Source of the DNA: an uncultured Bacteroidales bacterium
GTDB lineage: Bacteria; Bacteroidota; Bacteroidia; Bacteroidales; UBA932
Reading direction: 5' to 3'
Length of the DNA stretch: 34,476 nucleotides
Assembly (NCBI GenBank): GCA_944323775.1
Contig: CALUTT010000020.1
Coordinates: 1 to 34,476 of the forward strand
Part shown: positions 1 to 7,990 of the stretch, piece after piece
How positions within the stretch are numbered: the stretch's first letter is position 1
Layout of the letters: each line of letters begins with the position of its first letter
Position numbers and translations under genes: made by a program
The notes under the pieces: generated by a model
The model's input: the letters and a program-made list of their open reading frames with translations, nothing else
Told to the model about the DNA's origin: nothing
The model's database searches: none

Positions 1-241
1 CAATACCGACGAGCATGACTTCCAGTTCAAGCTGAAGCATGCGATGGGCTTCCTCCAGGAAGAGTCCAAGGTCAAGGCCTCGATTTTCTTCCGCGGACGG
101 TCGATCATGTTCAAGGACCAGGGGGAGAAGCAGCTGCTCAGGTTTGCCGTGGAACTGGAGGAATTCGGCCATGCCGAGAACCTGCCTGTCCTTGAAGGCA
201 AGCGAATGACGATGATGATTGCCCCCAACAAGAAGAAGTAG
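1..241 (+). CDS. infC: Translation initiation factor IF-3, C-terminal part (5' truncated)
   Basis: This is the C-terminal domain of IF-3, which binds the 30S subunit, keeps it apart from 50S and checks start-codon pairing. The frame is open from base 2 ([18 protein letters not shown]) to the TAG at 239-241, so the N-terminal domain and linker lie outside the window. The segment contains the family pattern DFQFKLKHA, the [11 protein letters not shown] strand and the helix that ends in a lysine-rich tail. It is followed 36 nt later by rpmI and then rplT, the classical infC-rpmI-rplT order, which strongly supports the call. Any autoregulatory leader of this operon would be upstream of the window. 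Confidence 0.95.
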   Translation, partial: NTDEHDFQFKLKHAMGFLQEESKVKASIFFRGRSIMFKDQGEKQLLRFAVELEEFGHAENLPVLEGKRMTMMIAPNKKK

Positions 242-277
242 GGGTACATATATTAACAACTTTAATTTCTATTAACA

Positions 278-472
278 ATGGCAAAGCTTAAGACCAATTC
301 CGGTGCCAAAAAGCGTTTCGCGCTTACCGGATCGGGAAAAATCAAGAGGAAGCATGCTTACCACAGCCACATCCTCACAAAGAAGACCAAGAAGCGCAAG
401 AGAAATCTTGACCACTTCGCTCTCCTCGAAAAGGTGGATTACACAAGGGTGAAAGAAATGTTGGTTCTCTAA
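278..472 (+). CDS. rpmI: 50S ribosomal protein bL35
   Basis: A 64-residue, very basic protein starting [14 protein letters not shown], the bL35 signature, with the [20 protein letters not shown] core that contacts 23S rRNA. Length matches the family (about 65 residues). It sits between infC and rplT, with 36 nt before and 12 nt after it, so it is almost certainly co-transcribed with both. The stretch before the ATG is A/T-rich (aatttctattaaca) with no Shine-Dalgarno, as is usual in Bacteroidetes. Confidence 0.97.
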   Translation: MAKLKTNSGAKKRFALTGSGKIKRKHAYHSHILTKKTKKRKRNLDHFALLEKVDYTRVKEMLVL

Positions 473-484
473 AAGTTTTGAATT

Positions 485-829
485 ATGCCTAGATCAGTCA
501 ATTCAGTAGCCTCAAGGGCTCGCCGCAAGAAGATTCTCAAGAGAACCCGCGGTAACTTCCTTGCAAGGAAGAATGTTTGGACCGTAGCAAAGAACACCTA
601 CGAGAAGGGTTTGACATATGCGTATCGTGACCGCAGGGCAAAGAAGCGCAACTTCCGCGCACTCTGGATCCAGAGAATCAACGCCGCTGCCCGTCAGTAC
701 GGAATGTCCTATTCTCAGTTCATGGGCAAACTCAATGCCGGCAATATCGGGCTGAACCGCAAGGTGCTTGCCGATCTTGCAATGAACAACCCTCAGGCTT
801 TCGAAGCTATTATCAACTCTGTAAAGTAG
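485..829 (+). CDS. rplT: 50S ribosomal protein bL20
   Basis: A 114-residue protein starting [19 protein letters not shown], with the long basic N-terminal helix that penetrates 23S rRNA and the globular C-terminal half ([20 protein letters not shown], then [12 protein letters not shown]). It is an early assembly protein of the 50S subunit, and in other bacteria it represses its own operon. Length and order (infC-rpmI-rplT) are standard. The lepB GTG follows 6 nt after the stop, so the signal peptidase gene appears to be part of the same transcript. Confidence 0.97.
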   Translation: MPRSVNSVASRARRKKILKRTRGNFLARKNVWTVAKNTYEKGLTYAYRDRRAKKRNFRALWIQRINAAARQYGMSYSQFMGKLNAGNIGLNRKVLADLAMNNPQAFEAIINSVK

Positions 830-835
830 CCTGAA

Positions 836-2143
836 GTGAAGTGGAAGGAATTCACCTCGAACAAGTGGACAAGGTTCGTTTTCTGGGCTTTGCTCTATGT
901 GGCGTGGGTGATCTGGCTTGGAAACTACTGGTGGCTTTTCGGACTGGTCATCGTATTTGACGCCAATGTCACTGGTAAGGTCCACTGGAACTTCTGGAAA
1001 AAACGCTACAAACCCGGAGAAAAGCACAGTTCATGGAATGACTGGCTTGATGCGGTGGTGTTTGCGGTGATTGTTGTCACTTTTGTCAACATTTTCTTTT
1101 TCCAGGCTTTCAGGATTCCTTCTTCTTCAATGGAAAGGACTCTCTATACGGGAGACCGGCTGTTCGTCAGCAAACTTGCGTTTGGACCCAGGGTCCCTCA
1201 GACCCCGCTTACCATTCCGTTCACCCATAATGTGTTTCTTGGAAAGGAGTCTTATTCTACGCTGATCCAGAAACCGTACCGCAGGCTCAAGGGCTTCCGC
1301 AATGTCAGGAGGGGAGACTGCGTGGTTTTCGGGTTTCCGAACGGTGACACGGTTCTGAGGAGCGCTCCTTCCGAAGACTACTACACCCTCGTCCGGGTTT
1401 TCGGCCGTGAGAGAGTGAAGTCGATGGGGGAACTTATAGTGAGACCCGTTGACAAGAAAGACCACTACGTCAAGAGGTGCGTCGCCCTCCCGGGTGATAC
1501 CCTTGAGGTCAGGGACGGACTTGTTTGGGTAAACGGCGTGCAGCAGGAGGTGTATCCGGGCATCCAGCTTTCATACACCGTCAAGACAAACGGCCAGCGC
1601 ATCAATCCGAAGATTGTCGACGAACTTGGCCTGAACGTCTCGGAGCTCGTCTTCGATCCGGCACTGCCCGGATATCCGGCGATGTACCTTACGCAGGACA
1701 TGCTGGGGAAGGTGAAGTCTCTCCCCAACGTCGTAGGAGTCGAGGACAACCTTGACAGGGATACTTCCATGTCAAGCATGGAGATTTTCCCGTTCAGTCC
1801 TGATTTCGCATGGACGAGAGACTATTTCGGTCCCCTCTGGATACCGTCCAAGGGGTCGACGGTGTCTCTCACGGAGGAGAACCTGCCGCTTTACGAGAGG
1901 ATAATATCCGTTTACGAGCATGGAGATGTCCGTGAGGCTCTGGAAAAAGGAGAGTACACTTTCAAACAGGACTATTATTTCATGATGGGAGACAACAGGC
2001 ACAATTCCCTTGATTCGAGATATTGGGGCTTTGTTCCTGAAGACCATATAGTCGGACGGCCTATGGTCATATGGCTCTCTACAGATAAGGGGAAGGCATT
2101 CCCCAAGAATATCAGGTGGGACAGATTCCTGAAATTTGTTTAG
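836..2143 (+). CDS. lepB: Signal peptidase I (S26 family), Bacteroidetes long form
   Basis: Type I signal peptidase, an inner-membrane Ser/Lys protease that cleaves signal peptides from exported proteins. Two N-terminal hydrophobic segments lie at about residues 12-42 and 71-92. The catalytic motifs are clear: the nucleophile is S98 in FRIPSSSME, the general base is K213 in YVKRCVALPGD, and the GDNR box with DSRYWGFVP spans residues 384-401. At 435 residues it is longer than the E. coli enzyme (324). The extra length is an insert of about 170 residues between the lysine box and the GDNR box, typical of this phylum. The start is the GTG at 836, 6 nt after rplT. No ATG gives a better N-terminus without removing the first membrane segment. 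Confidence 0.95.
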   Translation: MKWKEFTSNKWTRFVFWALLYVAWVIWLGNYWWLFGLVIVFDANVTGKVHWNFWKKRYKPGEKHSSWNDWLDAVVFAVIVVTFVNIFFFQAFRIPSSSMERTLYTGDRLFVSKLAFGPRVPQTPLTIPFTHNVFLGKESYSTLIQKPYRRLKGFRNVRRGDCVVFGFPNGDTVLRSAPSEDYYTLVRVFGRERVKSMGELIVRPVDKKDHYVKRCVALPGDTLEVRDGLVWVNGVQQEVYPGIQLSYTVKTNGQRINPKIVDELGLNVSELVFDPALPGYPAMYLTQDMLGKVKSLPNVVGVEDNLDRDTSMSSMEIFPFSPDFAWTRDYFGPLWIPSKGSTVSLTEENLPLYERIISVYEHGDVREALEKGEYTFKQDYYFMMGDNRHNSLDSRYWGFVPEDHIVGRPMVIWLSTDKGKAFPKNIRWDRFLKFV

Positions 2144-2150
2144 GCTTCCA

Positions 2151-2182
2151 TTTGGAAATCATAAAATTATCAGCGATATTTG
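2151..2182 (+). promoter_or_regulatory. Probable promoter of rpmB-rpmG-DUF4295
   Basis: A TTTG (2151-2154) is followed after 20 nt by GATATTTG (2175-2182), one base off the Bacteroidetes TAnnTTTG box. This would start a transcript near 2189, about 30 nt before the rpmB ATG. It lies in the 75-nt gap after lepB, so rpmB can be expressed separately from the infC operon. Confidence 0.55.
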
Positions 2183-2218
2183 CAACCCCGTTGTGAGAAA
2201 ATAATAAAAAGAAATATC

Positions 2219-2461
2219 ATGGCAAAAGTTTGTCAAATAACCGGAAGAAAGAGAATGAAAGGCAACAATGTTGCCCATTCCAAGTTGCGCACGAAGCGTG
2301 ACTTCTCTCTCAACCTCAAGAAAAAGCGTTTCTGGAGCGAGGAAGAGCAGAGGTACGTCACCCTCAAGGTTTCTTGCAAGGGTATGAGGATCATCGAGAA
2401 GAACGGTCTTGAGGCCACTCTCCGCGATGCCCAGAAGAAAGGACTGATTAACCTTGTTTAA
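2219..2461 (+). CDS. rpmB: 50S ribosomal protein bL28
   Basis: An 80-residue bL28 protein. The frame is open further upstream, but [11 protein letters not shown] at 2219 is the family N-terminus and follows an A-rich leader (aataaaaagaaatatc). Family features are the [17 protein letters not shown] start, the [16 protein letters not shown] strand and the C-terminal [10 protein letters not shown] helix. There is no CxxC pair, so this is the zinc-free form. rpmG follows 11 nt downstream. Confidence 0.96.
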   Translation: MAKVCQITGRKRMKGNNVAHSKLRTKRDFSLNLKKKRFWSEEEQRYVTLKVSCKGMRIIEKNGLEATLRDAQKKGLINLV

Positions 2462-2472
2462 TTTTTATCGAT

Positions 2473-2661
2473 ATGGGAAAGAAAGCAAAAGGAAACAGGG
2501 TGCAGGTCATCCTCGAGTGCACTGAGCAGAAGGCAAGCGGTGTACCTGGAATGTCACGTTACATCACGACCAAGAACAAGAAGAACACTCCGGAGCGCCT
2601 TGAGCGCAAAAAGTATAACCCCTTCCTCAAGAAGGTTACCGTTCACCGCGAGATAAAATAA
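2473..2661 (+). CDS. rpmG: 50S ribosomal protein bL33 (zinc-free form)
   Basis: A 62-residue bL33: [17 protein letters not shown], then [36 protein letters not shown]. Only one cysteine (C16) is present, so it cannot form the four-cysteine zinc ribbon of the C+ type. It lies between rpmB (11-nt gap) and the DUF4295 gene (15-nt gap), all in one transcription unit. By contrast, bL32 in this window does keep four zinc-type cysteines. Confidence 0.96.
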   Translation: MGKKAKGNRVQVILECTEQKASGVPGMSRYITTKNKKNTPERLERKKYNPFLKKVTVHREIK

Positions 2662-2676
2662 TTGGAGGTTTGATAT

Positions 2677-2838
2677 ATGGCAAAGAAAGCAGTCGCAACG
2701 TTTGCAGCCAAGTCCGGTGCCAAGAGCATGGTAAAGTGCATCCGTATGGAGAAGTCACCCAAGACGGGTGCCTACGTTTTCTCCGAGCAGCTTGTGGAGG
2801 CCGACAAGGCAAAGGATTTCTTCGCAGCCAAGAAGTAA
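2677..2838 (+). CDS. DUF4295 small basic protein
   Basis: A 53-residue protein, MAKKAVATFAAKSGAKSMVK, then CIRMEKSPKTGAYVFSEQLV and EADKAKDFFAAKK. It is preceded by a good ribosome-binding-like GGAGG at 2664-2668, one of few in this window. The family (DUF4295) is a Bacteroidetes-specific small protein encoded right after rpmG, and this position is repeated here. High lysine content and its place in a ribosomal-protein operon suggest a ribosome-associated role, but that is inference. The intrinsic terminator at 2860-2892 ends the unit just downstream. Confidence 0.9.
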   Translation: MAKKAVATFAAKSGAKSMVKCIRMEKSPKTGAYVFSEQLVEADKAKDFFAAKK

Positions 2839-2859
2839 TCTTCCACTGGATTAATATAA

Positions 2860-2892
2860 GGGAGGTTCCGATTTTTTCGGGCCTCCCTTTTT
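2860..2892 (+). terminator. Intrinsic terminator after DUF4295
   Basis: GGGAGG (2860-2865) pairs with CCTCCC (2882-2887), and an inner CCG/CGG (2868-2870 with 2878-2880) closes an ATTTTTT loop. A run of five T follows (2888-2892). The T-run also supplies the -33 TTTG of the ftsY promoter. Confidence 0.85.
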
Positions 2893-2922
2893 GGCGTCAT
2901 ATGCAATTAATTTGTATCTTTG
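2890..2922 (+). promoter_or_regulatory. ftsY promoter, predicting a leaderless mRNA
   Basis: TTTG at 2890-2893 and TATCTTTG at 2915-2922, separated by 21 nt, match the Bacteroidetes sigma-70-type promoter. Only 6 nt (CATGAT) separate the box from the ftsY ATG, so transcription should begin at or within a base or two of the start codon. Confidence 0.75.
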
Positions 2923-2928
2923 CATGAT

Positions 2929-3813
2929 ATGGCAATCAGTTTTCTTCAGAGAATAAAAAGGGCCGTTGTCGGCAAGTCCAGAGTGGACGACTCTACGCTG
3001 GACCTGATGGAAGAGGCTCTGGTCGAGTCGGACATGGGCGTCGACACCACGCTCAAGATAATAGACAGCCTTCAGGACAGGGTGGCGGCAGACAAGTACA
3101 TGTCGTTCGATGAACTCGTGGGGATACTCCGTGATGAAATATCTTCTCTTGTCTGCGACGGTGTCGCTCCGTTCGACTTTACGAAGAAGCCGTATGTCAT
3201 GCTGGTTGTCGGCGTAAACGGTGTCGGCAAGACTACAACCATAGGAAAGATAGCGTATATGCTGAAGGCTCAGGGTAAGAAGGTCATTCTCGGGGCTGCG
3301 GACACCTTCAGGGCCGCGGCTGTAGACCAGCTTGCTGTCTGGGCCGAGAGGGCAGGAGTTGACCTGGTCAAGCAGGCCATGGGCTCCGACCCGGCCTCAG
3401 TCGCCTACGATACGGTCAAGGCAGCCGTTGCCAGGGACGCTGATGTGGTCCTGATCGATACTGCCGGACGACTGCACAACAGGGTGGACCTCATGAACGA
3501 GCTGACCAAGATCCGGAACGTAATACGCAAGGTGGTACCTGACGGCCCGCATGATGTGATGCTGATCATAGATGCGTCCACCGGGCAGAATGCTTTCCAG
3601 CAGGCGCGTGAGTTCTCGAGGGCGACTGACGTCACCTCTCTGGCCGTGACCAAGCTGGACGGGACGGCAAAAGGCGGTGTCGTCGTAGGCGTTTCCGACC
3701 AGTTCCATATACCGGTCAAGTTCATCGGTACCGGCGAGGGAATCGATGACCTGAAGGTTTTCGACAAGAATGAGTTCGTGCAGAGGCTTTTCTCTGCCGA
3801 TGATTTGAGATAA
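2929..3813 (+). CDS. ftsY: Signal recognition particle receptor FtsY
   Basis: SRP receptor GTPase that docks ribosome-nascent-chain-SRP complexes at the membrane. This start gives 294 residues. The N domain is at about 1-80 and the G domain follows, with G1 GVNGVGKTT (95-103), DTFRAA (125-130), G3 DTAGR (177-181), G4 TKLD (241-244) and the closing GTGEGIDDL. The frame continues upstream to a TTG at 2920, but that codon overlaps the promoter box. The ATG at 2929 (MAISFLQRIKRAVVGK) is therefore the better start. The acidic or amphipathic A region that precedes the N domain in many FtsY proteins is absent. pheT follows 16 nt downstream and is probably co-transcribed. Confidence 0.96.
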   Translation: MAISFLQRIKRAVVGKSRVDDSTLDLMEEALVESDMGVDTTLKIIDSLQDRVAADKYMSFDELVGILRDEISSLVCDGVAPFDFTKKPYVMLVVGVNGVGKTTTIGKIAYMLKAQGKKVILGAADTFRAAAVDQLAVWAERAGVDLVKQAMGSDPASVAYDTVKAAVARDADVVLIDTAGRLHNRVDLMNELTKIRNVIRKVVPDGPHDVMLIIDASTGQNAFQQAREFSRATDVTSLAVTKLDGTAKGGVVVGVSDQFHIPVKFIGTGEGIDDLKVFDKNEFVQRLFSADDLR

Positions 3814-3829
3814 TACATACAATAACGAT

Positions 3830-6271
3830 ATGAAGCTCAGTTACAATTGGCTTAAGGAATACCTGAAGTGTGAGCTCGGCCCCGAACGTATCGCCGAGAT
3901 CATGACTTCAATAGGCATAGAGGTCGATTCCGTCGACTATCAGGAACAGATTCCAGGCGGGCTGGAAGGAGTGGTGGTGGCAAAAGTCCTGGAATGCACC
4001 GATCATCCTGATTCCGACCACCTGCACGTCACAAAGGTGACGACAGGGAGCGGAGACCCGCTTACCGTGGTGTGCGGCGCTCCGAATGTGGCGGCCGGGC
4101 AGAAGGTTCTGTTTGCCCAGATAGGCACGGTCCTTCCCGGAGATTTTAAGATCAAGAAATCCAAGATCCGCGGTGTAGAGTCAATGGGAATGATATGTGC
4201 CGAGGACGAACTCGGCATCGGCAGCAGCCACGACGGAATAATGGTGCTTCCTGACGATACTCCCGTCGGTACTCCTGCCAGGGAATATCTCGGCCTTGAG
4301 ACTGAGGCTGTCATAGAATATGAGATAACGGCGAACCGTGTCGATGCCGCATCACACTGGGGTGTCGCAAGAGACCTGTATGCATATATGAAACTTAACG
4401 GCATACCTTGCGAACTCTGCCTGCCTGATGTCGGGTCTTTCAGTGAAGGAGACGGAGAGGGACTTGACGTGGAGGTCCTTGACCATGACGGGGCTCCCAG
4501 GTATACCGGCATAACGGTCCGCGGCGTGAAGGTCGCTGATTCTCCCGAGTGGCTTCAGAAAAGGCTGCGCAGCATAGGACTCCACCCGATCAACAACATC
4601 GTGGACATTTCCAACTTTGTGCTTTTCGAGCTCGGCCAGCCTCTTCATACTTTTGATGCCGGCAAGGTGCACGGGGGCAAGGTGATTGTCAGGCGTGCCG
4701 CCGAGGGCGAGCCTATCGTGACACTTGACGGAGTTGAACGCACCCTCCATTCCTGCGATATGGTAATCGCGGATGACAGAGGCCCGATGTGCATAGCAGG
4801 TGTTTTCGGCGGACAGGAAAGCGGAGTCAGTGCCGAGACCGTCGATGTCTTCGTCGAAAGTGCGTATTTCGACCCTGCTTCGATAAGGAAGACGGCAAAG
4901 TCCCAGACTCTGCAGACGGATGCGTCTTTCCGGTATGAGAGAGGTGGTGACCCCATGATATGCATATATGCTCTCAAGCGTGCCGTAAACCTGATACTGG
5001 AATGCGCCGGCGGCCGTGTATGCGGCAAGATCCATGAGGTATGCCCTTCACTGCCCGAGAAGAAACGCATAGAACTGGACTATGACCGTATCGAGAAGTT
5101 TGTGGGGCACAAGATAGGCCATGACACGATTGAGAACATCCTCGGCAGCCTGGGATACGAATTTGTCGAGAAAAGGCCTTCTGGCGCTCTTGTTGCGGCT
5201 CCTTCGTATATGGTGGACGTCTACCGTGAATGTGACGTGGTCGAGGAGATACTCCGCATATACGGCTACAATAATATCCCTCTGCCGCTCCACATGAAGA
5301 TGTCGGTGAATTCAAGTCCCAACCCGGACCCGGAAAAGACCCGTAACCTTATTTCGGATTTTCTCGCCGCCAACGGTTTCGTGGAGACGATGAACAATTC
5401 CCTGACAAAAGGGGATTACTATAACGGCCTGACCAGCTGGCCGTCCTCCCACAGCGTCCATATACTGAACCCGCTGAGTCAGGACCTGAATGTGCTCAGG
5501 CAGTCTCTGATTCCGGGTGGTCTTGAAGTTGTGGCGTACAATGTCAACCGCCAGAGGTCCTATATGAAGTTCTTCGAGTACGGAAGCGTCTATTCCAGGA
5601 TTCCCGAAAAAGACTCCAGGACTCTTGAAGGCTATGAAGAACACCAGTGTTTCTGCCTTATGATTACGGGCTCCTCTGAAAAGACCTGGTGTAACGGTCC
5701 GGTCAAGAGCAGCTACTATCAGCTGAAGGGATATCTCGAGCTGCTGCTCAAGCGCTTCGGAGCGGACCTGTACCAGTTCCGTACCGAGGCGGCTCCCGCC
5801 GATGTGTTTGCCGAAGGCGTTACATATATGCTTCCTGGAAGTTCCACGGTCATTGCGACAATGGGCACTGTGAATCCATCGTTCTCGCGCAGGTTCGGCG
5901 TCAAGCAGCCGGTATTTGCAGCCGAAATTGACTGGAGGGCACTGTTCGAGCTCGTCCGCAGAGACAAGGTGGCTTTTACCGAGCTCCCGAAGTTCCCTGC
6001 CGTACGGCGTGACCTTGCACTGCTGCTTGACGAGAATGTCAGCTATGCATCGCTGCGTTCGGCTGCCTTCAAACAGGCAAAGAAACTCCTCAAGCAAGTC
6101 ACGCTGTTCGATGTCTACCGTGGAGACAAGATTCCGGAGGGCAAGAAGCAGTACGCAATGAGTTTCGTCATTCAGGACAATGACAGGACTCTGACCGATG
6201 CTGATACGGAGAAGGTGATGGACAGGCTTCTCGAGTGTTTCCGCAAGGATTTCGGAGCCCAGTTGAGGTAG
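3830..6271 (+). CDS. pheT: Phenylalanyl-tRNA synthetase beta subunit
   Basis: Beta subunit of the alpha2-beta2 enzyme that charges tRNA-Phe. Its B3/B4 editing region hydrolyses misactivated tyrosine. The length is 813 residues. Domains in order: N-terminal B1 (MKLSYNWLKEYLK), EMAP/tRNA-binding fold at about 43-155 (VAKVLECTDHPDSDHLHVTK, VVCGAPNVAAGQKV), B3/B4, B5 (KRIELDYDRIEKFVGHKI), the catalytic-like core, and a C-terminal anticodon-binding FDX-ACB domain from about residue 720 (KFPAVRRDLALLLDENVSY). It appears complete. It is 16 nt after ftsY and 4 nt before the DUF4296 gene. The alpha subunit pheS is not in the window, which is common in Bacteroidetes. Confidence 0.97.
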   Translation: MKLSYNWLKEYLKCELGPERIAEIMTSIGIEVDSVDYQEQIPGGLEGVVVAKVLECTDHPDSDHLHVTKVTTGSGDPLTVVCGAPNVAAGQKVLFAQIGTVLPGDFKIKKSKIRGVESMGMICAEDELGIGSSHDGIMVLPDDTPVGTPAREYLGLETEAVIEYEITANRVDAASHWGVARDLYAYMKLNGIPCELCLPDVGSFSEGDGEGLDVEVLDHDGAPRYTGITVRGVKVADSPEWLQKRLRSIGLHPINNIVDISNFVLFELGQPLHTFDAGKVHGGKVIVRRAAEGEPIVTLDGVERTLHSCDMVIADDRGPMCIAGVFGGQESGVSAETVDVFVESAYFDPASIRKTAKSQTLQTDASFRYERGGDPMICIYALKRAVNLILECAGGRVCGKIHEVCPSLPEKKRIELDYDRIEKFVGHKIGHDTIENILGSLGYEFVEKRPSGALVAAPSYMVDVYRECDVVEEILRIYGYNNIPLPLHMKMSVNSSPNPDPEKTRNLISDFLAANGFVETMNNSLTKGDYYNGLTSWPSSHSVHILNPLSQDLNVLRQSLIPGGLEVVAYNVNRQRSYMKFFEYGSVYSRIPEKDSRTLEGYEEHQCFCLMITGSSEKTWCNGPVKSSYYQLKGYLELLLKRFGADLYQFRTEAAPADVFAEGVTYMLPGSSTVIATMGTVNPSFSRRFGVKQPVFAAEIDWRALFELVRRDKVAFTELPKFPAVRRDLALLLDENVSYASLRSAAFKQAKKLLKQVTLFDVYRGDKIPEGKKQYAMSFVIQDNDRTLTDADTEKVMDRLLECFRKDFGAQLR

Positions 6272-6275
6272 TCAG

Positions 6276-6914
6276 GTGAGTAGTGTCAGACATATCCTTG
6301 CAGCCTTTGTGGCACTTGCCGTTGTGGCTTCATGCTCGGACCGCCCGAAGGTGATTCCAGAGAAGAAGCTTGAACTCATATACGAGGATATGTTTGTCGC
6401 CGACCAGTGGCTGCGGGATCACAGCGAATTCGCTGATGAGGCTGACACCACTCTTTTCTTCGACCCGATATTCGCCAGGTATGGGTATGATTTTGAAGAC
6501 TATGACGCGACCCTGAAATATTACACGGCAAGGCCTGATGTCTTCTCGGAACTCATGACCAGGGTATCGGACAGACTGGCGGCCAAGTCGACGGAGTATA
6601 CCAATCTCGGGAATGAATATGCCGAGACTGCCCGTGCGAACCGTCTCAACCGTGTCGGTTACATTCCGTGGAAGTTTGATCCCGTGTCGCTTCCTCTGGA
6701 TTTCATGGAGTTGCATGACAGCCTGAGTGATGTTGAGGTGCTCCGTGACTCTCTGCGCATGATTTCGGACCTTGCCCGAGGTGCCTCGGATGAAGGGCCG
6801 GTCCCTGCCGGAGATGGTGTGAAGCTGCGTACTCTGCGCCAGATTGACAGCTTGAAGCTGCAGACTGTTTCGAGGGCCGGCGCAGAGTTCATTAAAAAAG
6901 ACGATAACCAATGA
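6276..6914 (+). CDS. DUF4296 lipoprotein
   Basis: A 212-residue protein of unknown function with a lipoprotein signal: hydrophobic HILAAFVALAVV, then lipobox VASC. The mature part matches the DUF4296 pattern of Bacteroidetes: VIPEKKLELIYEDMFVADQWL, a DTTLFFDPIFARYGYDFEDY segment and YYTARPDVFSELMTRVSDRL. In that family this is an alpha-helical periplasmic or outer-membrane lipoprotein. The start is a GTG 4 nt after the pheT stop. deoC follows 28 nt later, so the four genes ftsY-pheT-DUF4296-deoC look like one unit ending at the terminator at 7857. Function cannot be assigned from the sequence. Confidence 0.8.
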   Translation: MSSVRHILAAFVALAVVASCSDRPKVIPEKKLELIYEDMFVADQWLRDHSEFADEADTTLFFDPIFARYGYDFEDYDATLKYYTARPDVFSELMTRVSDRLAAKSTEYTNLGNEYAETARANRLNRVGYIPWKFDPVSLPLDFMELHDSLSDVEVLRDSLRMISDLARGASDEGPVPAGDGVKLRTLRQIDSLKLQTVSRAGAEFIKKDDNQ

Positions 6915-6942
6915 TAATCATATAACAATAAGTCGTTACATT

Positions 6943-7833
6943 ATGGAATACTTGCAAAAATACGGGTACGTGCCGTCTGCTGAGCAGATAGCGTCAAACT
7001 TACAGTCCATTGCAACCAATCTGCCGGAACTTCCTCCGGCCGGGATTCTCAAAACCTGTTTTTCCCTGATGGATCTCACGACACTGAGGGCCAACGATAC
7101 TCCTGAGTCCGTGAAAGCTCTCGTAGAGAAAGCAAATGCGGTTCCGGAGGCTCTGCCCGGGTATCCTATGCCGGCTTCGATTTGTGTATATCCCAATTTT
7201 GCCGGTCTTGTGGCATCTGCCAGAGCAAGCGCTCAACTGCATGTGACGACCGTATCAGGATGTTTCCCTTCATCGCAGAGTTTTCCTGAAGTTAAGGTTC
7301 TTGAATGCCGCAGGGCCGTGCAGTCCGGTGCTGACGAGGTTGACATTGTCCTTGCCCTGTCACACTTCCTCGGAGGAGACGAGAGGTCTGCGTTTGAAGA
7401 GATCGCCCTTATCAGGAAGGCTGTCGATGAAGAGGCTGACAGGCTTGGCCGCAAGGTCATCCTCAAGGTCATCCTTGAGACCGGGTTGCTGGTGCGTCTG
7501 GACCTGATGGCGGAGGCTTCTTTCCTTGCCATGGAAGCGGGAGCGGATTTCATAAAGACATCGACGGGAAAAGTTGATGTCAATGCAACTCCGACGGCCG
7601 CGTATGTGATGTGTGAGGCTATCAAGAAGTACTATGAGGCCAGCGGGCGCAAGGTCGGTTTCAAGGCGGCCGGTGGAATCTCGACTGCCAAGGATGCATT
7701 GAGCTACTATTACATCGTTCATTCTGTCCTCGGGGAGGAGTGGATCGGCAAGGACTTCTTCCGCTTCGGTGTCAGCCGGCTCGGAAACAGTCTTGTCAGT
7801 GCAATTGAACAAAAAACCGTGAATTATTTCTGA
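6943..7833 (+). CDS. deoC: Deoxyribose-phosphate aldolase
   Basis: Class I aldolase that splits 2-deoxyribose-5-phosphate into glyceraldehyde-3-phosphate and acetaldehyde, the last step of deoxynucleoside breakdown, in the cytoplasm. The 296 residues have an N-terminal extension of about 40 residues, typical of the Bacteroidetes long form. Active-site features are D134 in DEVDIVL, the Schiff-base lysine K205 in ADFIKTSTGK and K241 in GFKAAGGIST. The protein reads complete from MEYLQKYGYV to the C-terminal IEQKTVNYF. The preceding leader is AT-rich with no Shine-Dalgarno and no clear promoter box of its own. Confidence 0.96.
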   Translation: MEYLQKYGYVPSAEQIASNLQSIATNLPELPPAGILKTCFSLMDLTTLRANDTPESVKALVEKANAVPEALPGYPMPASICVYPNFAGLVASARASAQLHVTTVSGCFPSSQSFPEVKVLECRRAVQSGADEVDIVLALSHFLGGDERSAFEEIALIRKAVDEEADRLGRKVILKVILETGLLVRLDLMAEASFLAMEAGADFIKTSTGKVDVNATPTAAYVMCEAIKKYYEASGRKVGFKAAGGISTAKDALSYYYIVHSVLGEEWIGKDFFRFGVSRLGNSLVSAIEQKTVNYF

Positions 7834-7856
7834 TAATTCAAGTTTCTTGTCTTGGA

Positions 7857-7903
7857 CCGGGACAGATGGATATCCTTTGAGGAGCCTTCTGTCCCGGCTT
7901 TTT
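7857..7903 (+). terminator. Intrinsic terminator after deoC
   Basis: CCGGGACAG (7857-7865) pairs perfectly with CTGTCCCGG (7889-7897), followed by CTTTTT. The loop is 23 nt. It closes the ftsY-pheT-DUF4296-deoC unit. Confidence 0.88.
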
Positions 7904-7925
7904 CATTTAGTGTGCCAACTAAATG
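7904..7925. repeat. Inverted repeat upstream of the zincin lipoprotein gene
   Basis: CATTTAG (7904-7910) and CTAAATG (7919-7925) form a perfect 7-bp inverted repeat with an 8-nt spacer, directly after the deoC terminator and 65 bp before the next ATG. It may be a protein-binding site or simply part of the terminator region. No T-run follows it. Confidence 0.4.
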
Positions 7926-7990
7926 ATTATGGTGCAGGTAAACTGTTTTTTTGACGCATCTTTGCCGTCGGACTTTAACTCTGCTCAACT

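Noticed and set aside
2146-2157. TTCCATTTGGAA palindrome after lepB as a terminator
   Set aside because: Only a 5-bp stem with a 2-nt loop and no T-run; it more likely just overlaps the rpmB promoter -33 element.
7957-7964. CATCTTTG as the definite promoter of the zincin lipoprotein gene
   Set aside because: The first base deviates from TAnnTTTG and no TTTG lies 19-21 nt upstream, so it is not listed as a separate feature.
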